A DNA stretch of 64,000 bases from positions 17,060 to 81,059 of the forward strand of contig JADNRY010000275.1 in NCBI GenBank assembly GCA_015501585.1, given 5' to 3'. This DNA is from Rhodocollybia butyracea. Taxonomy: Eukaryota; Basidiomycota; Agaricomycetes; Agaricales; Omphalotaceae. The notes below the pieces were generated by a model, which saw nothing but the letters and a program-made list of their open reading frames with translations, was not told the DNA's origin and did no database searches. The translations under genes were made by a program, and so were the position numbers. This document shows, piece after piece, positions 52,474-63,955 of the stretch (the first letter of the stretch is position 1; each line of letters starts with the position of its first letter).

Positions 52474-55438
52474 CTGTGCAATGTGTACTAGTTAGGAAAT
52501 GCTGCGGAATGACTAGATTTGAGTCATAACTGCGGAAATACTGCGGATGAGTCAGTCTGACTATGTAATGCTGTGCAATGACTAATATTGAGTCATGTAT
52601 GCGGAACCGTAGTTGACTCAGATATCTGGCTGTGCAATGGCTGATATTGAGTCATTGATGTAAAGAGGCTATGCAATGATGTCATAGCTGTGGAGCACTG
52701 ATGTGATATCGTAACTGCGGAGCAATGGAATGACATCATGATTGTGGAGTAGGAATGATGTCATAACTGCGGAGCAGTAAGATGACATCATAACTGTGGA
52801 GCATCAGAACTGTGGAGTAGTAGAATGATGTCATGGCGTAACATGCAGTGACTGGTGTTCAATCATTCTAGTGGAACCGAAGTTGATTAACAGTATGTTC
52901 ATGTGTGCAACATTATGCCAAATAATGTAGAGAAAATGAGTAATGAACATAAAATGTATATGTTAAGTAGAAATCTTAATGATAGTAGTAGTAGTTGGTT
53001 AATAATAATAGAAAAAGATGCATATATGCTTATAGTTTGGGTATGGGTCATAACAATTTCAAGGTGTTGACTTGTGCACGGACAACAGCCTTCTTGGAAA
53101 GGTTCATAAAGGGACGCGAGTCGGAATGGATAGCAGCTGTAAGGTTTCCAATAGAGTTTTCCATGGTCCACTGTGAGGAACATATGCCAGGGCCAGTACA
53201 AAGGGTTTGGGTGGCAAAATGATCGAGGTTATGAAAAACAGGACAAATAAAATGGATACGACCCTCACGACGTTCACAGTATAGCTTCTCGGTTTCCTCT
53301 GTGACTTCCGCAAGAAGCAGAAATACCTCTCAAATGCGCTCTGGAGATGTCTTCTTCATATTTACAAGGCGTATTCCCTTGACCATCTTGCAGTACAACT
53401 GCCAGACCGGAAATGGAAGGACACCATAAAGCAGACCAGGGCCAAGCCCAAAGATATATAACAGCCACTCCCAGGCTTTGTATCCACTATTCATCTTCTC
53501 TGCGGGGTTGCGTGGAGGACGATCAAAGGATCCAGGTAAGTATGGAGTGCAAGCTTGGACATCCGCTCCACCCTGTAGAACAGCCCAATGCCAATTGTCC
53601 TTCAAATCAGTCCGGTTGTCACACTTCATTGTTCCACACCAGAGGAGCATGAGCATTTCGGCAATATTCATACCAAAATGCATGATGTCACCTGGAAACA
53701 TGTTCGGAAATCCAAGAGTGGTGTTTGGAGAGAGACCTGTGAAAAGACTAGGCTTTACAATGCCGGTTTCGCGTCGACAAGTTTCATAGTTCCGTAGATT
53801 AGATTTAACAAGAAATTCCAGGCATTCATTGTATTGCTCAGGATCAGGTAGGCGTTTCTGTGTGAATGAAACATCGGGATGGTTGCAGCCTTTACACGTG
53901 TAGTTGTCCGGCTTCAGATGGACAGGATAATAAGTCCCTTTCCCAGTTTTGTGGCGCGAAACAAATCCACACCAATATCGACATCCCATCTTGCCAGAAT
54001 GACCGACAAGGCCAGTGAGATGCTCCATCCCCGGTCCATCTGCAGTTGCAAAAATGATAAAGAGACGCATATTGTAATACTCGTTTCAATAAGCATCCCA
54101 TACACGAATACCACCGGCTTTGTTGACAGCCTCGACATGGTAAAGAGATGGAAAGAGAAATGACTTGTGGATTTTGGGAGGATTGGGTCCGGGAATAATA
54201 GCACCTGGGATGATATGCTTTTTTGTGTAACGACGATCGGGAGACAGATTTATGATGACCCAGATGAAGATCCAGCAATCCAATGTTTTATATTGGTACA
54301 ACTGAGCTCCGTCAAAAGAAAACATGAGAACAGCATCTGTTTCCTTGATAACACCATTTTTCAGCGCATCAAGAAAATCGGTACCACAGCAGATATCATT
54401 GATATCATTGATATGGCCAGTGTTATTGTATTTGTCAAGAAGGTGCGGAGCCCAATCGCGAAGGTAGTTCATTTCTTCTGCGGATGCCTTGTTTCACATT
54501 CGAGCCTGGATCTGTGGGCCAATGGGCATAGTGTAGCATTTTTGGCGCCGATTTCCCTTATCATCGTATCGATTTTCTCCACATTCAGGACACTGTTTGA
54601 GTTTCTCATATGGACCAGTATATGCAAGGCAAGAGTTTGGACACATGTCACTGATGATAGAGTGTACCCCGCTAAGATTTTCGGCTTCCTTCTTGATCCT
54701 AGCATGCAAGTATAGCTTGCTGTCTGGATAGGCCGCCTGAACAGCTGCTACATTTGCAGTATATGATGCATCAGAGGAGTACTGGTCCTGCTGGGCAATG
54801 AACATTCTCATACACATGAGGAGGTCTCGGTCAGCCTCAGGATCAAGCTCAAGGGGTGTATCATCAGGATTTAGCAGTGAGGCAATATCTTTGTCACCAA
54901 GTGTAGCTTCCCGAAGTGCGCAAATAAACTCTTGCGCTGTGCAGACGACATTGACTTCGGACAAAGGAGGTTCACCATCGTCGTTATTTTGGGGAGATGG
55001 TGCACAGTGTTCATTCTGCTGGACAGGAGAGGGTGCACGTGGTCCATCACCAGGTGGAGGAGACGGGGCATGCTGTTCATTCTGTGGAATGGGAGATGGC
55101 ATGCGCTGTTCATTCTGTGGGACAGGAGATGGTGTACGTGGCCCGTTACCATGTGGAAAAAAACGGCGCATGCTGTGCGTTCTGTGGTACAGGAGATGGC
55201 GAACGGTTAAACGGAGGAGATGGCTGGTTTGAAGGGCCAGCATGAGGTTCATCAACCTAAGTGAAAGATAAGTATCACCTACAAGTCTAAAAAGGCCTAA
55301 AATGTGCATTAAGATGTTGTTTTTTAGGTGGAACATAAGCTGGATTGTCTCGATAAGGTTTGTGAGCAAAATAAGTGGATTGAGAGACCACTTTTTGCTT
55401 CTTGCAGTATCTTTCGCAGTCGCAGTGGTAGATCATAG

Positions 55439-56213
55439 TGAACAAGTGTAAATTTGGTAGAGATAGCAGGATACAAAAGAAAGATAACTTTGTTGGAGCT
55501 CGAAGAATGAGCAAGGTGCCAAGCAACAGTAAACGTAACAGCAAATCGAAGTAATGGCGGCGTTACGGCGCTGCATACAGTGTACTATGTACAACGCGTG
55601 AAATCTTCATTTTCTGCATATCTAACTTCCTGTAAGATCATAGCGCATTAGAACGTTCAAAAAGATGTGAAAATACAAGACATACGTTCCAACCAAGGCC
55701 ACTACAGTTTTCCACTTATCTCCATATGTATTCCGCACAGGTTAGCCAGTCATCAGAGCTTGCAGATGCTAGAAGTTCCTTATGAGGCCATACAGTGCTT
55801 ACTGTTTGCAAACAAGAGAGAAAAGAAGATGAATATAACTTGGACGCAGAGATGGTTGTGGTACTGGGCCAACACGTTACAGTGAAACCCGGGTCCCGGC
55901 GGCACTGGTTACCGGTAAGGTGAACAATCTGATGCTTTAGTTAACAGTTAAGTACAGTAAGATCTAAGCGTTTTAAACTACTACTTCAAAACTCGACCAC
56001 TTTTGAAGCCTGCACTATTCTGGCCCGATTTGGCGGATCAGGTTTTGGATCCGGCCCAGTTTGAGCCGATTTGGACATCCGGAGTTTTCACTGGGGCTCA
56101 GGTCCAGCCTAAACCCAGCCGAATGAGATTGGTGCATTGTTCATTCAGTTGAAAGAGTAGATTGGCATCTAAACAGGTGATAATTTAATTGAACAAGTTC
56201 CTAGAAAACAAAA
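55439..56213. other. no gene; junction region
   Basis: Upstream flank of the CACTA transposase gene. Near 55881 (CAGTGAAACCCGGG) and 56090 (GTTTTCACTGGGGCTCAGG) are end-like sequences of small DNA elements; the second resembles the inverse of 42709-42740. No TSD was found. Confidence 0.3.
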
Positions 56214-57838
56214 CTAGTTTTGTACCATCAGTTGTGCTTATTCCAAACACTAATGTATCCCATTCCTCCTTGAACCACTCTCCTAAAACTGAGAGTTCAT
56301 CCCTCAAATGTTGTAGTTCCTCAACAGAGCAATCCTGAAGTAGTATTCCTTAGATGCCAGTCCTCATCTGCTCATCTGACAGCCATAGTGGTACCTCAAC
56401 AAGGTCATCAGAATCACCTAAACCAATATCATCCCAGATTGCATCATCAACATCTAGATCAAAGAGCTTATCCATTGGAACCGGTCAAGGTACCACAGCA
56501 TTGGAAGGCGCTCTACGCCCCTTCACCACTGCAGCCATACGGACCTGAAGTTGATTGAATTGTTGAGGGAGGCTCTGAATTGTAGGATCACGGTGCTTGA
56601 CACTACTTTTGGTGTGATTGTGCAGTTTCTGTTCCAAAGCTAAGACATATACAAAAGAAGAGCTCTACTCAACTGTTAAGTTGTCGTCAAAATGTACATT
56701 CCGGTTGGTCTCGCTTAAATTTACAAGACTGGAGCCTTTGACACAGGCATAATTTGAGAGCACACACATTCATCAGGTCAGTGATAAAACTGACTTGAAG
56801 CCAGGTGATTGTAGCGTTTCTTGCCTTCCACACCCAAGGCGTGCTCCCTTGCTGACAGAGATTTCCGGACACCAGCCAGTCTGTCACGTAGCTCTGGTAG
56901 TTCCAAATCTGCCTCTGCAATTTCATACGGCTCCGAATTGCAACTAGTGAGAACACGCTGGAGATCCTTGATACTGTCACAGAGAGTATCTCGGGCTTTG
57001 CGCAAACGCAGAGCTTCTTCCACTGCCTTTTGCCCAGCAGAACAAGATTGACCTGGAGAAATGTTAACATTAGGAAGATCTTTGAATAATAATTGGATTG
57101 CAAGTTGTACACAGTAGAGGCCGAGTAACTGCGTGCTTCTGCATTTCCCACTGTTCTCATAAAAATGCTGGACTATGCATGGAGAAATTGATGTCTTGCT
57201 GAGCTTCCTGATGCCTAGCCTGAGTGTTCTTCCATTTTTGAGCCAGCCATATGCCATAGCCTCTCAAGCTTTCATTGTCCGCAAACTGGATCTGTGAGTC
57301 AAGTGTATAAAGGTGAACATGATGCTGCAAACATTATTTAGTTCAAAAACTGCTAAAGAGAGGAAACACCGTACCCCACAGACCCTCAGAAAAGCTATGA
57401 GCTTACTGATCAAGTGCCAGAAACATTCACAACCCTTGCCATCCGAAAGACCAAATCCACGGCATTTCCGAGGATGATAGATACATACATTGACAGGCCC
57501 ATCCATGGCTGAAAGCATGAAACACTGAGATAGCAAAAGCTAATTGAGGAAGATGTTCCTTGAGGAAGCCCGATTTAATGCAGCTTTGTTCAAGTTGGCA
57601 GCCAATATTGTACAGTAGCCCAACAGTATAAGCTGGAGGCAGATGCTGAAAGAGCTTGTCCACAAGCGTGTATGCATACTATTGCCGTTCCCCCGCAGTA
57701 GTCATGTTGGCAAGCCAGAGCACGTGGTCATGGCGACAGAGGAGACCCATGAGAGTGGTGGAGTCAAAAAAACTGGGTGCTCGCCTTTTCTCTGTTTCCA
57801 TCTGCCACTGTGAAGCTACTGTTACACCCATCTAACAC
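56214..57838 (-). pseudogene. KDZ (Kyakuja-Dileera-Zisupton) transposase, C-terminal fragment
   Basis: Minus-strand order: LMGLLCRHDHVLWLANMTTA, then after a stop LPPAYTVGLLYNIGCQLEQS, HLPQLAFAISVFHAFSHGWA, YHPRKCRGFGLSDGKGCECF and WHLISKLIAFLRVCG. Next come the Lys/Arg-rich helical part (KKAVEEALRLRKARDTLCDS by another frame, LPELRDRLAGVRKSLSAREH) and an acidic end (LDVDDAIWDDIGLGDSDDLV; LSVLGEWFKEEWDTLVFGIS). These segments and the H-x-F-x-H-x-W-A-C region are those I know from basidiomycete KDZ transposases. Stops and frame changes abound. The 5' end is cut at 57838, where gypsy sequence begins. Confidence 0.75.
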
Positions 57839-57862
57839 TGACTGGGCACCTTCAGCCCAGTT

Positions 57863-58834
57863 TCAAAGCAGATCAATTTTGAGATCAAAAGAACAATGTT
57901 CAGGAAGAACCTCGGATGCGACTTCATCGAAAACGTCGGCGAAGTCAAGGTAGTCTGCAGGGATTGGAAGTGCCTCAGAAGAGGCACTCCTGGCCAAAGG
58001 ACCAGATGCTGCATAGTGTGCCGATACTTGGGGGTCAATGACCCGGAGAAGCGTCAGTTCCCTACCTGAATCTTGACAAGCCTTATGGAAGGCGGCGGGT
58101 CTGACTAGTGCGATATCAACTTCAGGAGTCTCTAAACGCGAAGCCATTTGCGCAACCGAAGGGTAGGAATAGATTGGTTCGAAAGGAAACCTGTCTGATA
58201 GAGGACAAGGTTGGCGAGAGCGAGTTTGAGTTGGCGGCAAAGGTGCCGGCCAAATCGGAATAGTAGGTGGTTTTGTGGAGGAAATTGGTGCTTTCAGTCC
58301 TAACGCGGATCCGAAAAAGCGAAGACGTCTGAGCGGAAACAGGGTGCTTGGTGTTACGGAAAGTAATGGTTCCGGTGACCCAGTCAATCAACGGATTGTA
58401 GCGGGACAAGAAACTGTATCCTAAAACAGCTTTACAAGATGAGTCCAAAGAAGTGACATAAAATGCCAGAGGTAGCAGCTCGCCGGACGGAAACCGAACT
58501 TCCAAAGTTGCAACTTCGGAAATTGGTTTTGGAGAAAGAGAACCATCGAAGAGTCGGAGATTGATCGGCGGAATCGAAGAGGTTGGAATAGAGTTTAAAT
58601 TGACATAACGGGAATCAAGGAAACAATCGGTAGAACTGGAGTCTACGAGAGTAATAAACTTTAAAAGAGCGGAAGATTCATTGGAATCTCCGGGAAGAGG
58701 GAATTCAGTAGATAAAGAAATTGTAAGTGATCGTTCATAATCGGAAAGAGCGGACGCGTTGAGATAGACTTCCCCAGAGGCACAAACCTGATCAACGCAG
58801 CTCCCGTTTTGTACCGGGGTCCGGGAGCTGCGGA
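57863..58834 (-). pseudogene. gypsy protease and linker, truncated
   Basis: The protease has ALLKFITLVDSSSTDCFLDS (active site D-S-S/T) and, later, LDSSCKAVLGYSFLSRYNPL and IDWVTGTITF, the standard fungal gypsy arrangement. The linker (DYLDFADVFDEVASEVLPEH) is the conserved stretch before RT. The frame breaks near 58380 and 57870. Confidence 0.7.
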
Positions 58835-60618
58835 CTATTTTTCCGAACCGGTATCAGTCGGATTAGTCGCAGATTCCTCGGTCGAAGTGGCCCGGGCACG
58901 AGAATCCCCTGACCTCTTCTTATCACAATTCTCTGCTTTATGCTTTCCACCACAAATCATGCACAGGCCTCCCTTCTTTCGGCGTTCCACTTCGGAAGGC
59001 TTAAGTTGTCCGTCGGCGCCGAGAAGGTTGGCGTAAGGTTTTGGTGCAGAGCTGACCGAAGATCCAGACTTGTTGAAACCGGAACCTGAAGGGTCCAATT
59101 TGTTATTGTTGTTCCAAGGCTTTTTCGGTTGCTGTCCGGAGCCTTGGGAAGAGTTGTTTGGTTTGTTAAAACCGGAATTCTGCGAAGGATTATTTTGAGA
59201 GGAAGAGTTCGGAGAACCCTTTTTTGTCGGAGAGGAAGTTTTACCGCCGGAGCCACCTCCGGAAGACCTTGCAACCTCTCTTTTACGTTCCTCTTCGCGC
59301 CGCCAGTGCTGATTATCAATCTCAAGCACTTTGGTGCGGTATGCCAAAAGCGTTGCCGGTGTTGGACCATGAACCATCTCGTCCTTGATCCTAGCCGCCA
59401 AACCACGCTGATACGCCCACTTAAGGGCGATGTCGTCCCATCCTGTCATTGCCGCCAAGGTATTGAATCGGGTGTTATACTTCCGAACCTGTTCATTCTC
59501 CTTCATCCGAATATTACCGAGTTTGTCCTCGGCTTCACCCTGGGCGTCAAAAAGACCGAAATGGTCTTGAAGTTCCTTCACGAGTGCCGAAAAGGAGTTC
59601 ATCCATGCCGGGGGGTTTATTGGGTTCGGATCCAGGATGTCCGGTACTAACCATTCCCGAGCGGATCCGCTCAGGAAGGAAAGAGCATACATGACCTTTT
59701 TCTGGTCAGTGAAGTATGATGGGCAGTCAATAAAGACTAAGGAAAGGGAAACGAGAAACTCCTTGAGTTTCCGAGGTTCAGAGCCGTCGAAAACATCGGG
59801 CTCCTTGACTTTGGCTTTGCCTTCCGATGGTTCGGTTGACTTGCCACTGAGGAGGGTTAATGCATTTGCGATGGAATCGATAGATCGTCCGAATTTGTCC
59901 ATTAGTTCCAATACTGCACCGGCATCAGGCTGGCCGCGAGCATCAAGAAATCTACCTCCGCGGCGGGGACTGCCGGGGGATCACCACCACCACCATTACC
60001 TGGGGGAGGGGGCGGAGGAGGACCACCACCACCACCACCACCACCATTACCTGGGTTGTCCGGAGATCCAGGGGGTCCAGGAGGATCAGGGGCAGCATCC
60101 CCATCATCACCATCAGGGTTGTTAGGAGGGTCATCGGGAGGATTGTCGGGAGGATTATCGTCCGGATTCTCACCTTCATCTGCAAATTCTCCTTCTCCTG
60201 TGTCCTCTGGTTGTTCGACAATCGGAGGCCGGTCGTCACCCGTAGTGGTACGAGATTGGTTCGAGAAGAGAGCTCCTTGGAGCTGTTTGGCAAAGGAAGG
60301 GGAAGGTGCCGAAGCAATCCTTCCGCGACGAGGAGTAAGGACTAGTGCAGTACCACTAGCACTGGGAATTTCCTTAATGTCGTATTGGTCGACATTGATG
60401 TTACCTAGAACTGCCTCAGTAGAGACAGAAGTGTTCGGAACAGCTGTTGCGGGTCCGAAGCCACCCGAGCCACGTCGGCGAGGGTTTCCGGCCGCAGAAA
60501 TAGAATCATTGTAAGGCAAAAATGACTGAGCATTGGCCAGAAAGGGATTAGGAGTCTCGGTCGGCTGGATCCGAGTTTCAGAGACTGTCCAAATTCTAGG
60601 AGGTTTTCTTGGAGGCAT
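58835..60618 (-). pseudogene. gypsy gag with zinc knuckle, one frameshift
   Basis: The N-terminal frame starts at ATG 60618 (MPPRKPPRIWTVSETRIQPT) and runs into a Pro/Gly/Asp-rich region to about 59940. The next frame (AVLELMDKFGRSIDSIANAL) carries the capsid (ALSFLSGSAREWLVPDIL, WMNSFSALVKELQDHFG, VRKYNTRFNTLAAMTGWDD), a Ser/Asn-rich linker and CMICGGKHKAENC. A single indel near 59945 separates them. Otherwise the frame is open, so this copy is younger than the 7-13 kb one. Confidence 0.75.
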
Positions 60619-60639
60619 TTGTTTTTAAAAAAAACAGTT

Positions 60640-61319
60640 TTGTCAGATACGGTGTTAACGAGTACAAGTTTAAATATACTGTTAAGATCGTGCAAGACCG
60701 AAGGGAACCGATCGGTATCCGAAAGGTATGTATTGACGAAGTGGGTCTCGGACCGATATCAGAGATCGAAGAAGAAGTGGGACATGCGGTATAGCTATTA
60801 GCTAGACCCTCGTCACGCTGAATAGTCCCAAGATGAAGTTCAGGAGACAAAGATAGATTTGGCCGATGTAACGGCCGACGAGTAAGACGAGAGAAGGATA
60901 GACTAGGGCGGAACTTAGTCGGACAGAAGGTCTGGTTTATCCAAGTTGATATTTAAACTGAGGACTACTGTACAAGGTTGTACTACTTATATACTAAGAG
61001 TCCGGGGCTTCCGGATTGGTAGAAGACAATAGTCGGAAACGTATACGGAAGACCGAAGTAAGTAATACAATCATAAGACAATAATACTCAATAGATCGGA
61101 AAGGGAATATAATCGAAAGATAATAAGAACCAATTAGAAAGTAATCCGAAAGGTCCGATGGCGGTACGTCATCGGACGAAGATAACAGATAAGATAGGAA
61201 GATAACGAAAAGAGATAAGATGACGGAAATAGACGGGATGGAATCGGAATGATGCTGGGATGATAGTAGAGGTGATCCGGTGATGATCCGAGGGATGCCG
61301 ATGCGGCATGGTCGTAACA
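60640..61319 (-). repeat. 5' LTR of the 57.8-61.3 kb gypsy element (inner edge approximate)
   Basis: It begins TGTTACGACC on the minus strand at 61319, with TATATAAG at 60993-60986. The inner edge is near 60650. I found no self-priming match or clear tRNA primer site. Confidence 0.55.
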
Positions 61320-61555
61320 GCTTCACCTAGGCCATAGGTATGAAATGGCAAAGCTACAGAAAGGCTGTGTTGACATAGGACCACCCATGTGTATATGCAT
61401 AGGAGGAGGACAATGGGGGAGGTACGGAAGATGTTCATCTGAATTGTTTGTTGGCATTGGACCAGAAGAAACAGGTAAGCCAGTAATCGGAGATGAAATA
61501 ACCGGCTGCTGATGCTGCCAACAATGAGGCTGTGGTTTTGATGCCAAGGTTACAA

Positions 61556-62580
61556 ATAGACTACAGATAGGTAACACCAAGGCTAGCCTACAGATACACT
61601 ACATGGAGGTTGCAAATAGGTTAGGCCAAGGCTACAAATAGGCTACAACAAAGCTATAAACAAGCTATATATAGGCTACATGGAGGCTGCACATAGACCA
61701 TCAACATGAAATGGCAAAGCTACAAATAGGCTACAGCTAGGCCATATAGAGGTTTCAAATAAGCTTTGACAAGGCTACAAATAATCTACAACAAGGCCAC
61801 AAACAGGCTATAGATAGGCTCCATTGAAAGGCTGGAGATATCTGATAGACTACATGGAGGCTGCATGAAGGTTGCAAATAGGCTATGCCAAGGCTACAAA
61901 TAGCCAGATATAGGCTACATGGAGGCTTCAAATATCCCATTGCCATGGAATGGCAAAGCTACAGAGAGGCAACAAACAGCTACACCAAGACTACACATAG
62001 TCTATGGATAGGCTATATGGAGGTCACAAATAGGGTATGTCAAGGCTACAAATAGGCTATAGATAGGTTACATTGAGGCTATAAATAGACCATGGATGTG
62101 AAATGGCAAAGGTCCAGATAGGCCATAGGCCATATAGATAGGCTACATGGAGGCTATAAATAGACCATGGATATGCAATGATAATCTACAGATAGCTACA
62201 GATATGAGTAGGGTATGGATAGGCTACATCAAGGGTACAGATAAGCTACAGATAGGCTACAAATAGAATACAAGTAGGCAACACCAGGGATACAGATAGG
62301 CTATGGAAGGGATACAGATAGGCTACTCTGAGGCTACAGATAGACTACAGATAGATTACAAGTAGGCAACACCAGGGCTACACATAAGCTATGGATGGAT
62401 TACAGATAGGCTACTCCAAGGCTACAAATATGCAACAGATAGGTGACACCAAGGCTATAAATAGACTATAGATAGGCTACAGATAGATTACAAGTAGGCA
62501 ACACAAGGAGTACAAATATGCTATGGACAGTCTACAGATAGGCTCCTCTGAGGCTACAAATAGGTTACAGATAGGCTATA
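61556..62580 (-). repeat. 11-bp / 132-bp array, inverted, about 1 kb
   Basis: Monomers in the CAAATAGGCTA sense hold the 11-bp register. 62268-62580 matches the unit order at 40378-40620, and 62130-62240 matches 30500-30612. Confidence 0.88.
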
Positions 62581-62785
62581 CCTGTATCCCACAAAGGCAA
62601 CCTAAGTTTCACATCTGGAGCCCACCTCAAGGGGGGTTAATTCCAGTCATTGTCTAAACCAAGGCTAGATTCTAGTCAAGGCCAATACAGCCCGCTCCCA
62701 AACTATGTTGATGCCTTGACTATCCAAGGAAGGAGTAACTAATAGCCACCACCTTGCAAAATATCATTGTGAACTCACTAGTACT

Positions 62786-63156
62786 ATGCCAAATCACTCT
62801 CTGATCAGCCATATCTTATCTCCCATAGTGTACTATGTTCAAGTGTTCCCAGATACATTCTGGACCTGTCTGGATACACACTTACAGATTGTTCACACCA
62901 CTAAACCAAAAGGAGATGCATATACTATTGATGAGTTATGGAGAGCAATAGATGTCCTCTTATCTGATGCTTCTACTTTGGTGGTTAGTGGGAGCTTAAA
63001 CATTGGGGATTTGACCAAGGTTTCTAATACTTCGGAAAAATCATCCCCAAAGAGGCAAATGAAGAGGGAACACAACACGTACAACTCCCTTGCCAAGAAA
63101 GTAGATTCTATCTTGAACCTTATGGCAAAGTCTCCCTCCGGGTCACCCAATGATTC
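62786..63156 (+). pseudogene. conserved small ORF of the array element, split by a solo LTR
   Basis: ATG 62786 opens MPNHSLISHILSPIVYYVQV, then FPDTFWTCLDTHLQIVHTTK, YTIDELWRAIDVLLSDASTL and the C-terminal NTYNSLAKKVDSILNLMAKS. The LTR at 63157 interrupts it at PND-S. Without the LTR it continues SSFPNSDYL-stop at about 63727, as in the copy at 31.5 kb. The central part reads a little like a retrotransposon Gag N-terminal region, but I cannot assign it. It lies between an inverted and a forward array. Confidence 0.45.
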
Positions 63157-63702
63157 TGTCATGCCCTCGGCATATACGGACTGCCAACATTTCCTGCTTA
63201 CCATTACATAATCCGCTTCGGCCGCATTCCGGTTCCGATACACTTCCGCTTTGCTTCCGTTTTTTCACTGTACACTTTCTATGATCCCATCAATCCATTC
63301 TCCATCATTCTTACCATACATATGCTTTATGCTCATCCCGCCGCTTCCGCTTATGTTCATTGTTGTCTTTCATCAGATTATTACCTATCACTACTCCGGT
63401 CCTCGAGTACCCTTTATATAGTTCTGTTGCATGTCAAGTACAGTAGATTGGAAATATTGCTTAACCCCTGGACTTGTGTGCTCTTGTGTGTTCCAGTTTC
63501 TTACTTTATCTGTTTCTTTAACTCTGTTTCTTCACTCCATCATTTTCACAGCCTCTGCAATTTACTATCATCTATTTGGTCTACTCTTAGGCCTCAAACC
63601 AACTTTCCCAGCTCGGGTGAACAATGGCAGTACAGAGTGTATCTGCACTTTGGTTTCCAAGTTTGTAACCTGCACATGAAGGATTCCGCCTAGATCCTTA
63701 CA
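63157..63702 (+). repeat. solo LTR, 546 bp, TSD GATTC
   Basis: It begins TGTCATGCCC and ends CCTTACA, flanked by GATTC at 63152-63156 and 63703-63707. A TATATA box lies at 63415-63420 in the plus sense. The uninterrupted site exists at 31.51 kb, confirming the insertion. Confidence 0.9.
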
Positions 63703-63714
63703 GATTCATCATTC

Positions 63715-63955
63715 CCTAATTCAGACTATCTATAGTCTGTTTGTAGCCTTGGTGTCGCCTATCTGGTGCCAATTTGTAGCCTCAGAGTAGGCTATCTGTA
63801 GACCATCCATAGCCTATTTGTAGCCTGGGTGTTCCCTACTTGGAGTCTATCTGTAGTCTATCTATAGTCTATTTGTAGCCTTGATGTAACCTATCTGTTG
63901 CCAATTTGTAGCCTCTGAGTAGCCTATTTGTAGACTATCCATAGCCTATTTTTAC
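63715..63955 (+). repeat. 11-bp / 132-bp array, forward
   Basis: Nearly identical to 31540-31772, including the approach to the hAT MITE. Confidence 0.88.

Larger units (their letters stand above)
46350..53055 (-). mobile_element. young gag-only LTR retrotransposon, TSD ATTTC
   Basis: Two LTRs of 1241 and 1240 bases (46350-47590 and 51816-53055) differ, as far as I can see, by one base in a G run. Both ends are TGTTATGAC...GTCATAACA, and the whole is flanked by ATTTC (46345-46349 and 53056-53060). The 4.2-kb interior holds one frame, a Gag-like protein, and no protease, RT or integrase. It is therefore non-autonomous and must borrow enzymes. It lies inside the CACTA gene. A polypurine tract and a self-priming type primer site are present. 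Confidence 0.95.
51816..53055 (-). repeat. 5' LTR of the gag-only element
   Basis: Same as the 3' LTR apart from one G. TATATAAG at 52473-52466, predicted RNA start near 52443, hairpins 52366-52009, leader of roughly 660 bases to the Gag ATG. Confidence 0.95.
45622..55438 (-). pseudogene. CACTA (EnSpm) Tnp2-type transposase gene split by an LTR element
   Basis: The start region (55438: MIYHCDCERYCKKQKVVS, then STYFAHKPYRDN) has the Cys-rich N-terminus of basidiomycete Tnp2 proteins. A Pro/Gln-rich repeat region (PSPVPQNEQ) follows, then the zinc cluster CPNSCLAYTGPY ... CPECGENRYDD, LMFSFDGAQLYQYKTLDCWI, ATADGPGMEHLTGLVGHSGK and FPGDIMHFGMNIAEMLMLLW. TGA codons at 54494-54496 and 54086-54088 fall at likely Arg positions. 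The LTR element 46350-53055 sits between VRAQVNTLK and SMLPAQLDRHHG; without it the frame runs on to GGYEPEDQDNGIYGD at 45622. The terminal CACTA repeats were not found. Confidence 0.82.
57840..61319 (-). mobile_element. 5' half of a Ty3/gypsy element (LTR, gag, protease)
   Basis: On the minus strand an LTR starting TGTTACGACCATGCCG (61319) is followed by gag and protease and stops inside the protease-RT linker at about 57840, where it abuts the KDZ fragment. RT, RNase H, integrase and the 3' LTR are missing. Confidence 0.75.

Noticed and set aside
54798..55245. Plus-strand frames rich in Gly/Cys/Arg
   Set aside because: Shadow of the Pro/Gln-rich repeat of the CACTA transposase.
42709..56110. 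GTTTTCACTGGG-type ends at 42.72 and 56.09 kb as one large DNA transposon
   Set aside because: The similarity is short (about 25 bases), no target duplication was found, and the ends point outwards from the interval.
60056..60514. Ser/Gly/Pro-rich plus-strand frame
   Set aside because: Antisense of the Gly/Pro/Asp-rich part of the gypsy gag; low-complexity shadow.
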